A DNA stretch of 11,701 nucleotides from an uncultured Porphyromonadaceae bacterium. GTDB lineage: Bacteria; Bacteroidota; Bacteroidia; Bacteroidales; Muribaculaceae. The first letter of the stretch is position 1; each line of letters starts with the position of its first letter. Where the stretch lies: the NCBI GenBank assembly GCA_905193995.1, contig CAJJQT010000035.1:1-11701 (forward strand), written 5' to 3'. Below, piece after piece: positions 1 to 6,836 of the stretch. The notes beneath the pieces were generated by a model. It was not told the DNA's origin. It was given only the letters and a program-made list of their open reading frames with translations, and made no database searches. Position numbers and translations under genes: made by a program.

Positions 1-85
1 CGCCGGCGTCTTCTGCCCGAGCGAGAATCCCGAAGGCACCGAGCTGGTGATGCTGCTCATGCCCATGAATGTCGACAAATTCTGA
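1..85 (+). CDS. dnaN: DNA polymerase III beta subunit (sliding clamp), 3' end only
   Basis: Only the last 27 codons are present, read in the frame starting at base 2 and ending at the TGA at 83-85. The residues include CPSENPEGTELVMLLMPM, which resembles the C-terminal strand of Bacteroidetes beta clamps, where the protein typically ends in a hydrophobic LLMPM stretch followed by a few residues. The clamp encircles DNA and tethers DNA polymerase III and repair enzymes. The identification rests on a short tail plus the neighbouring exonuclease gene, a dnaN neighbour I recall from related genomes. The 5' part lies outside the window. Confidence 0.75.
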   Translation, partial: AGVFCPSENPEGTELVMLLMPMNVDKF

Positions 86-95
86 TAACCGTCCG

Positions 96-872
96 ATGAA
101 ACTCAACCTCCGCCGCCCGATAGTATTCTTCGACCTGGAGACTACGGGCGTCAACATACTCAAGGACCGCATCGTGGAGATCTCGCTGGTGAAGATACTT
201 CCCGGCAAGGAAAGCGAGCCCATCGTCAAGACGCGCCGCATCAACCCCGAAATGCCCATCCCGGGCGAAGCCACGGCAATCCACCACATCACCGACGCCG
301 ATGTGGCCGACGCTCCGACATTCCGGCAGGTGGCACACTCGCTGGCCCAGCAGATGCAGGGCTGCGACATCGCGGGCTTCAACTCCAACCGCTTCGACGT
401 ACCGCTGCTCGACGAGGAATTCCACCGTGCCGGAGTCGACTTCGACTTCCACCGCGCCAACTTCGTCGACGTGCAGACCATCTTCCACAAGATGGAGCCC
501 CGCAACCTGACTGCCGCCTACCGCTTCTACTGCGGCAAGGAGCTCGAGGGAGCCCACGGAGCCACCGCCGACACCATGGCCACCTACGAGGTGTTCCTGG
601 CGCAGCTCGAGCGCTACAGCGAGCTGTCGGGCGACGTCGCCGAGCTGGCCAAGTTCTCGTCGCAGAACGACAACGTCGACCTGGCCGGACGCATCGTGCG
701 CGACGCACGCGGCCGCGAGGTGATCAACTTCGGCAAGTACAAGGGACAGCCCGTGGCCGAAGTGCTCGCCAGGGATCCCGGCTACTACAGCTGGATACAG
801 CAGGGCGACTTCGCCGGCGACACCAAGCGAGTATTCACCCGCATCAAACTCGAACAGGGAAAACTAAAATGA
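96..872 (+). CDS. DEDDh 3'-5' exonuclease (DnaQ-like) with ExoX-like C-terminal domain
   Basis: A 258-residue protein of the DnaQ/RNase T exonuclease superfamily, which removes nucleotides from DNA 3' ends using two metal ions. The catalytic set is visible: motif I FFDLETTG (D13, E15), motif II GFNSNRFD (D101) and motif III HGATAD (H154, D159), giving the DEDDh class. After the nuclease fold, residues about 208-250 (INFGKYKGQPVAEVL, then DPGYYSWIQQGDF) match the small C-terminal domain found in ExoX-like proteins. The ATG at 96 is preferred because the family starts close to the first beta strand (MKLNLRRPIVFFD). An in-frame ATG at 69 would add nine residues and overlap dnaN by 17 bases. It starts 10 bases after dnaN and its stop overlaps coaBC by 4 bases. 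Whether it acts as a proofreading subunit or a separate repair nuclease cannot be told from sequence. Confidence 0.9.
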   Translation: MKLNLRRPIVFFDLETTGVNILKDRIVEISLVKILPGKESEPIVKTRRINPEMPIPGEATAIHHITDADVADAPTFRQVAHSLAQQMQGCDIAGFNSNRFDVPLLDEEFHRAGVDFDFHRANFVDVQTIFHKMEPRNLTAAYRFYCGKELEGAHGATADTMATYEVFLAQLERYSELSGDVAELAKFSSQNDNVDLAGRIVRDARGREVINFGKYKGQPVAEVLARDPGYYSWIQQGDFAGDTKRVFTRIKLEQGKLK

Positions 873-2086
873 GCAGAATGACCGAGCCGCTCGCCGGCAA
901 GCACATCGTACTGGGCGTGACCGGCGGCATCGCCGCCTACAAGTCGGCCGTGCTGACGCGCCTGCTCGTCAAGGCAGGCGCCGAGGTGCAGGTCGTCATG
1001 ACCCCGTCGGCCCGCGAGTTCATCACGCCTCTGACGCTCGCCACGCTCAGCGGCAAGGGCGTCATCACCGAATTCTTCACCGCCAACACCGGCGAATGGC
1101 ACTCGCACGTGTCGCTTGGCCTGTGGGCCGACGCCATGGTCGTGGCCCCCGCCACAGCATCGACCATCGCCAAGATGGCCAACGGTGTGGCCGACAACAT
1201 GCTCGTGACGAGCTATCTGTCGTGCCGGGCGCAGGTGTTCGTGGCTCCCGCCATGGACCTCGACATGATGGCGCATCCGACCACGGTCAGCAACATCGCG
1301 CGGCTGAAATCGTTCGGCAACATCATCATCGAGCCGGGCGAGGGCGAGCTGGCCAGCCACCTCACCGGCAAGGGCCGCATGGCCGAGCCCGAGGAGATCA
1401 CCGACGCCCTGCGCGCCTATTTCGCCACCGGAGGCCCGCTGCAGGGCAAGGAAGTGCTCATCACCGCCGGCCCGACATACGAGAAAATCGACCCTGTGCG
1501 CTTCATCGGCAACTTCTCGAGCGGCAAGATGGGCTACGCCCTGGCCAACGAGGCCGCCCGCCGCGGTGCCCGCGTCACCCTTGTCAGCGGCCCGACCGAC
1601 CGGCTGCCGCTCGACGGCACTGTCCGCCGCGTGGAGGTCACCTCGGCCCGGGAGATGCTCTCCGAGGCGCAGAAGGCCTGGGAGACGGCCGACATCGCCA
1701 TTCTGGCCGCCGCAGTGGCCGACTACCGCCCCGCCCGCGAGCTCGCGCACAAGATCAAGCGGGAGACCGACTGCGTCGAATCGCTCGAGCTGGTCCAGAA
1801 TCCCGACATAGCCGCCACACTCGGGGCCTCGAAGCGCCCCGGACAGCAGCTCGTAGGATTCGCCCTCGAGACCGACCGGCCCCTCGAACACGCAGCCGAC
1901 AAGCTGCGCCGCAAGCGACTCGACATGATCGTGACCAACTCGCTCGCCGACGAGGGCGCCGGATTCGCGGTCGACACCAACAAGATATCACTCCTCTTCG
2001 CCGACGGCCGCGACCGCCTCGACTTCCCTGTAAAAGCCAAGACCGACGTTGCCGCCGACATCATCGACAACATCCTCACTCTATGA
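869..2086 (+). CDS. coaBC: Bifunctional phosphopantothenoylcysteine decarboxylase / phosphopantothenate-cysteine ligase
   Basis: A 405-residue CoaBC (Dfp), which carries out two successive steps of coenzyme A synthesis in the cytoplasm: ligation of cysteine to 4'-phosphopantothenate (C-terminal half), then FMN-dependent decarboxylation to 4'-phosphopantetheine (N-terminal half). The CoaC half (about 1-185) shows the flavin-binding GVTGGIAAYKS start, the conserved His in SHVSLGLWAD (H80) and PATAS. The CoaB half (about 193-405) shows TAGPTYEKIDPVRFIGNFSSGKMG (split here: TAGPTYEKIDPVR, then NFSSGKMG), AAAVADYRPA, KIKR (295-298) and LVQNPDI. Oddity: the canonical PxMNxxM motif reads PAMDLDM (D130 for Asn), and the active-site Cys region reads GELASHLTGKGRM (S163 for Cys). 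The ATG at 869 overlaps the exonuclease stop as ATGA; an alternative ATG lies at 878. The porD start overlaps its stop in the same way. Confidence 0.95.
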   Translation: MSRMTEPLAGKHIVLGVTGGIAAYKSAVLTRLLVKAGAEVQVVMTPSAREFITPLTLATLSGKGVITEFFTANTGEWHSHVSLGLWADAMVVAPATASTIAKMANGVADNMLVTSYLSCRAQVFVAPAMDLDMMAHPTTVSNIARLKSFGNIIIEPGEGELASHLTGKGRMAEPEEITDALRAYFATGGPLQGKEVLITAGPTYEKIDPVRFIGNFSSGKMGYALANEAARRGARVTLVSGPTDRLPLDGTVRRVEVTSAREMLSEAQKAWETADIAILAAAVADYRPARELAHKIKRETDCVESLELVQNPDIAATLGASKRPGQQLVGFALETDRPLEHAADKLRRKRLDMIVTNSLADEGAGFAVDTNKISLLFADGRDRLDFPVKAKTDVAADIIDNILTL

Positions 2087-3006
2087 ACATCCTAAGCCGC
2101 ACAGCCGCCTTCCTGACGCTCGCCGCAGCCGCTCCCGCAGCCGTCCACGCCCAGGAGCTCAACTGCGAGGTCGAATTCAATACCGACCAGCTCACCGGCA
2201 CCAACAAGTCGGTGTTCCAGACCCTGCAGGAAGCCGTCAGCGACTACATGAACACCACGACCTTCACCCCCGCCCAGTTCGCGGCCAACGAGAAGATCGA
2301 CTGCCGCCTATTCTTCACCATCAAGGAGTACGACGAGGGCGAGGGCAGCATCAAGGGCGACCTGCAGGTGCAGTCGACCCGCCCCGTCTACAACAGCGCC
2401 TACACCACGACGCTCATCAACTTCAAGGACACCAAGATCGACTTCACATACCGTGAGGGCGAGCCGCTTAACTACACGGTCAATTCGATGGAAAGCCAGA
2501 TCACGGCCATACTCAACTACTATGCCTTCCTGATCCTGGCCGTCGACTTCGACTCATTCGCTCCCAACGGCGGCGAGCCTTTCTGGGAGCGTCTGAAGCA
2601 GATCGTGCAGATGGCCCAGTCATCGGGCGAGGTTGGCTGGAAAGCCTTCGAGGACACCAAGAACCGCAGCGCCATCCTCACCGCCTACACCGAAGGCAAG
2701 GCCGGCGAGGCAATCCGCCGCCTGACCTACGACTACCACCGCAACGGTCTCGACCAGATGGCCCTGTCGCCCGACAAGGGCCGCGCCGCCATCACCCAGT
2801 CGCTCGACGCCATCCCGCAGATCTACGAGCTGCAGCCAATGTCGGTAGTGCTGTCGATGTTCAAGGACGCCAAGCTCGCCGAACTGGTCAACGTCTACTC
2901 CAAGGCTCCGGCCGAGGAGCGCACCAAGGTCTACAACATGCTGCAGCCGATCTATCCGGCTGAGGAAAGCCAGCTGATCCAAATCAAAAACGGTCAGGAG
3001 AAATGA
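2083..3006 (+). CDS. porD: DUF4835 family protein, PorD-like, exported
   Basis: A 307-residue exported protein. Residues 1-23 form a signal peptide with a hydrophobic core (FLTLAAAAPAA) and a VHA|Q cleavage site. The mature protein begins QELNCEVEFNTDQL and continues with SVFQTLQEAVSDYMN and FAANEKIDCRLFFTIKEYD, matching what I recall of the DUF4835 family, named PorD in T9SS annotations and near-universal in Bacteroidetes between coaBC and recN. Its biochemical role is not established by anything visible here. The start is the ATG at 2083, overlapping the coaBC stop as ATGA; the frame stays open far upstream inside coaBC, but that is a shadow. Its stop overlaps recN as ATGA. Two T9SS-tailed proteins later in the window are consistent with a secretion-linked role. 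Family assignment is fairly sure, function less so. Confidence 0.75.
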   Translation: MNILSRTAAFLTLAAAAPAAVHAQELNCEVEFNTDQLTGTNKSVFQTLQEAVSDYMNTTTFTPAQFAANEKIDCRLFFTIKEYDEGEGSIKGDLQVQSTRPVYNSAYTTTLINFKDTKIDFTYREGEPLNYTVNSMESQITAILNYYAFLILAVDFDSFAPNGGEPFWERLKQIVQMAQSSGEVGWKAFEDTKNRSAILTAYTEGKAGEAIRRLTYDYHRNGLDQMALSPDKGRAAITQSLDAIPQIYELQPMSVVLSMFKDAKLAELVNVYSKAPAEERTKVYNMLQPIYPAEESQLIQIKNGQEK

Positions 3007-4676
3007 TCACACACCTGAGAATAACCAACTACGCCCTCATACGCGACCTGTCGCTCGATCCGGCGCCCGGCTTCAACATCATCACCGGCGAGACCGGAGC
3101 GGGCAAGTCGATAATACTCGGCGCCCTGGGGCTGCTGCGCGGCAACCGCGCCGACCTGCACGCCGTCAAGGATCCGGCCGAAAAGTCGGTGGTCGAGGCC
3201 GAGTTCAGACTCAGCGACGACACACGCGGCGTGCTGGCACCCATTTTCGCCGAAGCCGACATCGACGACGCCGGCTCCACCTGCATCATGCGCCGCGAGA
3301 TACTGCCGTCGGGCCGCTCGCGTGCATTCGTCAACGATACGCCCGTCAACCTGGCCGCACTGGGCCGCATCGCCGACCGCCTCATCGACATTCACTCGCA
3401 ACACAAGAATCTGTTGCTGGCTGACGCCGCCTTCCAGCTCCGGGTGCTCGACAGCCTGGCCGGCAACGCCGCCCTGCTCGACGAGTACCACCGCGCCTAC
3501 GCCGACTACCGCACGGCGCTCCACCGCTTCAGCGACACACGCGCCGCCATCGAGCGAACACGCGCCGACGCCGACTACATCCGCTACCAGCTCGACGAGA
3601 TCAACAGCCTCAACCCCCTGGCCGGCGAGGACCTCGAGCTGCTGCGCCGGCGCGACTCGCTGGCATCGACCGAAGCCGTGGCCACAGCCCTTGCCGAAGC
3701 CGGCGAATGCCTCAGCTGGGGCGAACCTGCAGCCGCCGCCCTGCTCGACCGAGCCCTGACAGCCCTGCAGTCGATAGCTCACACCTCCGACGAACTCAGC
3801 TCGCTGACCGAGCGCCTCGAGAACGCCCGCGCCGAAGTCGACGACATAGCCGCCGCTGTCAGCGGCATCGCATCGGCCGTCGGCGACAGTCCGGCCATGC
3901 TCGAAGAGGTCGACCGCCGCCTCGACCGCCTGTCGGCCATGATGGCACGCCACAAGGCCGCCTCGGCCGACAAACTCATTGAGGTCCGCAACTCGCTCGC
4001 CAGGCGCCTCAACGCCCTGGCCGACGCCGACTCCATCCTCGGCGACCTCGAGAAGGAGGCGCGTCGCCTGAAAAAACAGGCTCTCGGCCTCGCCGCCACC
4101 CTCTCCGGACGACGCCGCGACGCCGCCGCGCTCCTGTCCGGCGAACTGCGTGCCAAGGCCGCGCCGCTGGGTCTCGACAACCTTGCCGTCGAGGTCAGCG
4201 TAGTCACCGGCAAGCTCAACGCCGACGGCACCGACACCGTCGACTTCCTCTTTGCCTTCAACAAGAACCAGCAGCCGCAGTCGATCGGCTCTACGGCATC
4301 AGGCGGCGAGATCTCGCGCGTGATGCTGGCCCTGAAGTCGATTCTTGCCGGGAAAGTCAACCTGCCGACTATCATCTTCGACGAGATCGACACCGGCGTG
4401 TCGGGCGACGTGGCCTCGCGCATGGGCGCCATGATGGCCGACATTGCCCGCGACATGCAGGTCATCACCATCACACACCTGCCGGCAGTGGCAGTCAAGG
4501 GCTCGCGCCACTTCAAGGTATACAAGCGCGACTCCGAACTCACCACCGAAACATTCATAACCGAGCTCGACGCCGAAAGCCGCCGCCACGAGATCGCCGC
4601 AATGCTCGGCGCCGGGGCCGACGACCCCGCTGCCCTGGCCGCCGCCGACTCGATGCTCGAAAACAAGACCCGATAA
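3003..4676 (+). CDS. recN: DNA repair protein RecN (SMC-like ATPase)
   Basis: A 557-residue RecN, a cohesin/SMC-like ATPase that gathers DNA ends during double-strand break repair. Length is normal for the family. The N-terminal head has the MITHLRITNYALI start and Walker A GETGAGKS (29-36), followed by the RecN motif LIDIHSQHKNLLL (128-139). The middle (about 150-390) is Glu/Arg/Leu-rich and probably forms the antiparallel coiled coil. The C-terminal head has the ABC signature ASGGEISR (S433-G435), Walker B TIIFDEIDTG (D460, E461) and switch His in ITHLPAVA (H492). The ATG at 3003 overlaps the upstream stop by 4 bases; an AGGAG at 2996-3000 is only 2 bases away and is probably coincidental, since Bacteroidetes rarely use this signal. 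It is followed by rlmB with a 1-base overlap. Confidence 0.97.
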   Translation: MITHLRITNYALIRDLSLDPAPGFNIITGETGAGKSIILGALGLLRGNRADLHAVKDPAEKSVVEAEFRLSDDTRGVLAPIFAEADIDDAGSTCIMRREILPSGRSRAFVNDTPVNLAALGRIADRLIDIHSQHKNLLLADAAFQLRVLDSLAGNAALLDEYHRAYADYRTALHRFSDTRAAIERTRADADYIRYQLDEINSLNPLAGEDLELLRRRDSLASTEAVATALAEAGECLSWGEPAAAALLDRALTALQSIAHTSDELSSLTERLENARAEVDDIAAAVSGIASAVGDSPAMLEEVDRRLDRLSAMMARHKAASADKLIEVRNSLARRLNALADADSILGDLEKEARRLKKQALGLAATLSGRRRDAAALLSGELRAKAAPLGLDNLAVEVSVVTGKLNADGTDTVDFLFAFNKNQQPQSIGSTASGGEISRVMLALKSILAGKVNLPTIIFDEIDTGVSGDVASRMGAMMADIARDMQVITITHLPAVAVKGSRHFKVYKRDSELTTETFITELDAESRRHEIAAMLGAGADDPAALAAADSMLENKTR

Positions 4677-5431
4677 TGGAACGAGAAGACTATATCTACG
4701 GCCTGCGTGCCATCATTGAAGCCATCCGTGAGGGACGGCCCATCGACAAACTGTTTATCAAGAAAGATCTTGGCGCCGAGCTGGCCTCCGAGCTGTTCGC
4801 GCTGATGAAGGAGCGCCGCATCGTGGCGCAGCGCGTGCCCGTGGAGCGGCTCAACCGCATATGCCGCAAGAACCACCAGGGCGCCATAGCCATGCTGTCG
4901 GCCGTCACCTACCACAATCTGGGAAATCTCGTCAGCCAGCTGTTCGAAGACGGCGTGCTGCCTTTCGTGGTCGTGCTCGACGGCATCACCGACGTACGCA
5001 ACTTCGGCGCCATAGCCCGCACCGCAGAGTGCTGCGGCGTCAACGCGCTGGTCATAGGCGAGCGCGGATCGGTATCGGTCGGCGCTGACGCCATCAAGAC
5101 CTCGGCCGGAGCGCTCCACTCGCTGCCCGTCTGCCGCGAGCGCTCCATCGCATCAGCCGTCCGCTACCTGCGCGAAAGCGGCTTCAAGGTCGTGGCCGTG
5201 TCAGAAAAAGCCGACGTCAACTACACCCTGGCCGACTACACGGGCCCGACAGCCCTGGTGATGGGCGCCGAGGACAAGGGCATATCGCCCGACGTGATGG
5301 AGCTTTGCGACGAGCGCGTCTCGATCCCCATGTTCGGCCATATAGGCTCGCTGAACGTCAGCGTGGCTGCCGGCGTGATGATGTACGAAGTCGTGCGCCA
5401 GCGTCTCAACGCCGACCTCGAAGTAATCTGA
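4676..5431 (+). CDS. rlmB: 23S rRNA (guanosine-2'-O-)-methyltransferase, RlmB/TrmH type
   Basis: A 251-residue SPOUT-class RNA 2'-O-ribose methyltransferase that uses S-adenosylmethionine. It begins with the substrate-binding N-terminal domain (YIYGLRAIIEAI; HQGAIAMLS), as in RlmB, which methylates a single 23S rRNA guanosine (G2251 in E. coli). The trefoil-knot catalytic domain has motif 1 DGITDVRNFGAIARTAE (N109, R115), motif 2 ALVMGAEDKGIS (E199) and motif 3 IPMFGHIGSLNVSVA (N227). The length and the presence of the N-terminal domain favour RlmB over tRNA TrmH. The ATG overlaps the recN TAA by one base (TAATG), so it is the last gene of the operon. Nine bases later the oppositely oriented guaD ends, and I see no terminator between them. 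The exact methylated nucleotide is inferred by homology. Confidence 0.9.
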   Translation: MEREDYIYGLRAIIEAIREGRPIDKLFIKKDLGAELASELFALMKERRIVAQRVPVERLNRICRKNHQGAIAMLSAVTYHNLGNLVSQLFEDGVLPFVVVLDGITDVRNFGAIARTAECCGVNALVIGERGSVSVGADAIKTSAGALHSLPVCRERSIASAVRYLRESGFKVVAVSEKADVNYTLADYTGPTALVMGAEDKGISPDVMELCDERVSIPMFGHIGSLNVSVAAGVMMYEVVRQRLNADLEVI

Positions 5432-5440
5432 GACTCGCCG

Positions 5441-5974
5441 TCAGTATTCGACTTTGGCCGGATTGTCGGACCAGGCTTTGAACGCCTTGAGGGCCTGGGC
5501 GCGCATGAAGTGGTCGCAGCGTATCGACCGCTGCTCGCGGGCGAGCTCGAGCTGGTCGTAAATGAACGAATCGTCGAAATCGATGGCTTTAGCATCGGCT
5601 TTGGTATTGCCGAAACATATACGGTCGACACCGGCCCAGTAAAGGGCGCTGAGACACATCGGGCACGGTTCGCACGACGAATATACCGTACAGCCGCGCA
5701 GCTTGAAATCGTGCTCGGCGGCGCAGGCGGCGCGGATCGCCGACACCTCGGCGTGGGCCGTCGGGTCGCAGTTGGCCGTCACGCGGTTCACTCCGGTGGC
5801 TATGACGTGCCCGTCGCGCACGACGACTGCGCCGAACGGCCCTCCGCCTTCGGCCACATTCTTCACCGACAGGTCGATGGCCATCTGCATGAAGCGGGCG
5901 TCGTCCGGAGTGTAATCTGTAAATTCTTTTTCTGTGTCAGGGCCGAAAACGGCCATTATTTTTTCGTCGGTCAT
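5441..5974 (-). CDS. guaD: Guanine deaminase (cytidine-deaminase fold)
   Basis: A 177-residue zinc-dependent deaminase that converts guanine to xanthine and ammonia in purine salvage or catabolism. The zinc site is clear: HAEV (H74, E76) and SCEPCPMC (C101, C104). Features that resemble B. subtilis GuaD rather than tRNA deaminase TadA are GGGPFGAVVV, NCDPTAHAEV, CLSALYWAGVDRI, FDDSFIYDQL and a C-terminal tail ending in WSDNPAKVEY, a region used for active-site closure across the dimer in that family. It is about 20 residues longer than the B. subtilis enzyme at the N-terminus; the ATG at 5974 is the first in frame, but a start at codon 7 or 29 cannot be excluded. It lies downstream of znuAC on the same strand behind a terminator, so it probably has its own promoter; I could not identify one. 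Its stop is 9 bases from that of rlmB. Confidence 0.88.
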   Translation of the reverse strand: MTDEKIMAVFGPDTEKEFTDYTPDDARFMQMAIDLSVKNVAEGGGPFGAVVVRDGHVIATGVNRVTANCDPTAHAEVSAIRAACAAEHDFKLRGCTVYSSCEPCPMCLSALYWAGVDRICFGNTKADAKAIDFDDSFIYDQLELAREQRSIRCDHFMRAQALKAFKAWSDNPAKVEY

Positions 5975-6020
5975 TTTGTTTCGTGTTAGCGGATGAATTA
6001 TGTCAGGCAGTAATTATATA

Positions 6021-6055
6021 AAATAAAAACGTCCGGAAGTTAAACGCCTCCGGAC
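6021..6055 (-). terminator. Rho-independent terminator after znuAC
   Basis: On the minus strand a perfect 7-bp stem (GTCCGGA at 6055-6049 pairing with TCCGGAC at 6037-6031) with an 11-base loop is followed directly by GTTTTTATTTT (6030-6020). A GC-rich stem plus U-run in this orientation marks the end of the znuA-znuC transcript. It separates that unit from guaD, whose start is about 50 bases further along. Confidence 0.85.
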
Positions 6056-6095
6056 CGCAAATGGTTGATATTGCCGGGAGCCGGCGGGGGCGTGG

Positions 6096-6836
6096 TCACG
6101 TATCACAGGTAGTGAGCGCGAAATGCCGTCTGGCGCTGCATTCGCTCAGAGTGCGGTCGATGACTATGTGCCGGTTGGCCATGGCGGCTATGGTGGTCAT
6201 CTCGTGCGACACCAGGATAATCGTGGCCTGCGGCGCTATCGAAGCTATCAGCCGGTAGATGTGCGACTCGAAATGCTTGTCGATATAGCTCAGGGGCTCA
6301 TCGAGCACCAGCAGACTCGGCGACGACACTATGGCGCGCCCGAGTAGCGCCCTTTGCAGCTGGCCCCCTGAAAGGCGTCCGATGGGACGGTCGGCGAGCG
6401 ATGTCATCTCGACGCGTGCGAGGGCCTCGTCGACGAGACTGTCTGCGGCCCCGGATTTCCCCATTCCCAGCAGCCCCGAAGCTATGACCTCACGGACGGA
6501 GATCGGAAACTGCGAGTCGATGCTGTTCTTCTGCGGCAGATAGCCTACCGACGGGCGTCCCGAAGGGAAATGCACATGGCCGGATGTAGGTTTCAGCAGC
6601 CCGAGGATGATGCGCAGCATGGTGGTCTTGCCGCCGCCGTTAGGGCCCGTCACGGCCACAAAATCTCCGCAGTTGATGCGGAAGTCGACGTGCTCGAGCA
6701 CCGTGCGGTTCTCGCGGCGCATGCCTATGTCGCACAGCTCTATAAGCGGCCGGTCAGTGACATTGAGATGCACCTCGACCGGCTCTGGATGGTGGCAGCA
6801 GGTCCCGAAGTGACTCTCAATCTCGTGTAAGTTCAT
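6096..6836 (-). CDS. znuC: Zinc/manganese-type ABC transporter ATP-binding protein
   Basis: A 246-residue ABC ATPase that would power import of metal captured by the adjacent ZnuA. Motifs: Walker A GPNGGGKT (64-71), Q-loop GYLPQ (Q102), signature LSGGQ (155-159), Walker B LLVLDE (D179, E180) and switch H211 in LVSHE. The sequence VGYLPQKNSIDSQFPISV is characteristic of the ZnuC/MntB metal-uptake group. The N-terminus is longer than usual: before the first strand (PLIELCDIGM) there are about 30 residues containing HFGTCCHHPE. The ATG at 6836 overlaps znuA by 20 bases; an in-frame GTG at codon 22 is an alternative start that would remove the Cys/His cluster. No permease (ZnuB) gene follows: a terminator comes 40-75 bases after the stop. 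Zinc is inferred as substrate from family; manganese or iron is possible. Confidence 0.88.
   Translation of the reverse strand: MNLHEIESHFGTCCHHPEPVEVHLNVTDRPLIELCDIGMRRENRTVLEHVDFRINCGDFVAVTGPNGGGKTTMLRIILGLLKPTSGHVHFPSGRPSVGYLPQKNSIDSQFPISVREVIASGLLGMGKSGAADSLVDEALARVEMTSLADRPIGRLSGGQLQRALLGRAIVSSPSLLVLDEPLSYIDKHFESHIYRLIASIAPQATIILVSHEMTTIAAMANRHIVIDRTLSECSARRHFALTTCDT

Noticed and set aside
69..95. Upstream ATG for the exonuclease
   Set aside because: It would overlap dnaN by 17 bases and add residues not expected before the first strand of the fold. It cannot be fully excluded.
785..1891. Long antisense open frame (368 codons) opposite coaBC
   Set aside because: It lies wholly over well-identified genes, has low-complexity Gly/His/Arg-rich composition and no recognisable motif; such frames are expected in GC-rich coding DNA.
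1096..2082. Apparent 329-residue N-terminal extension of the porD frame
   Set aside because: This part is out of frame within coaBC and Arg/His/Pro-rich; the signal peptide and ATGA overlap at 2083 define the true start.
2994..5119. Long antisense open frames (319 and 446 codons) opposite recN and rlmB
   Set aside because: They are composition shadows of the GC-rich RecN and RlmB codons; no domain, signal peptide or start context supports them.
5975..6030. Possible guaD promoter
   Set aside because: The region is AT-rich and could hold one, but I found no convincing TAnnTTTG with a TTG at the proper spacing on the minus strand.
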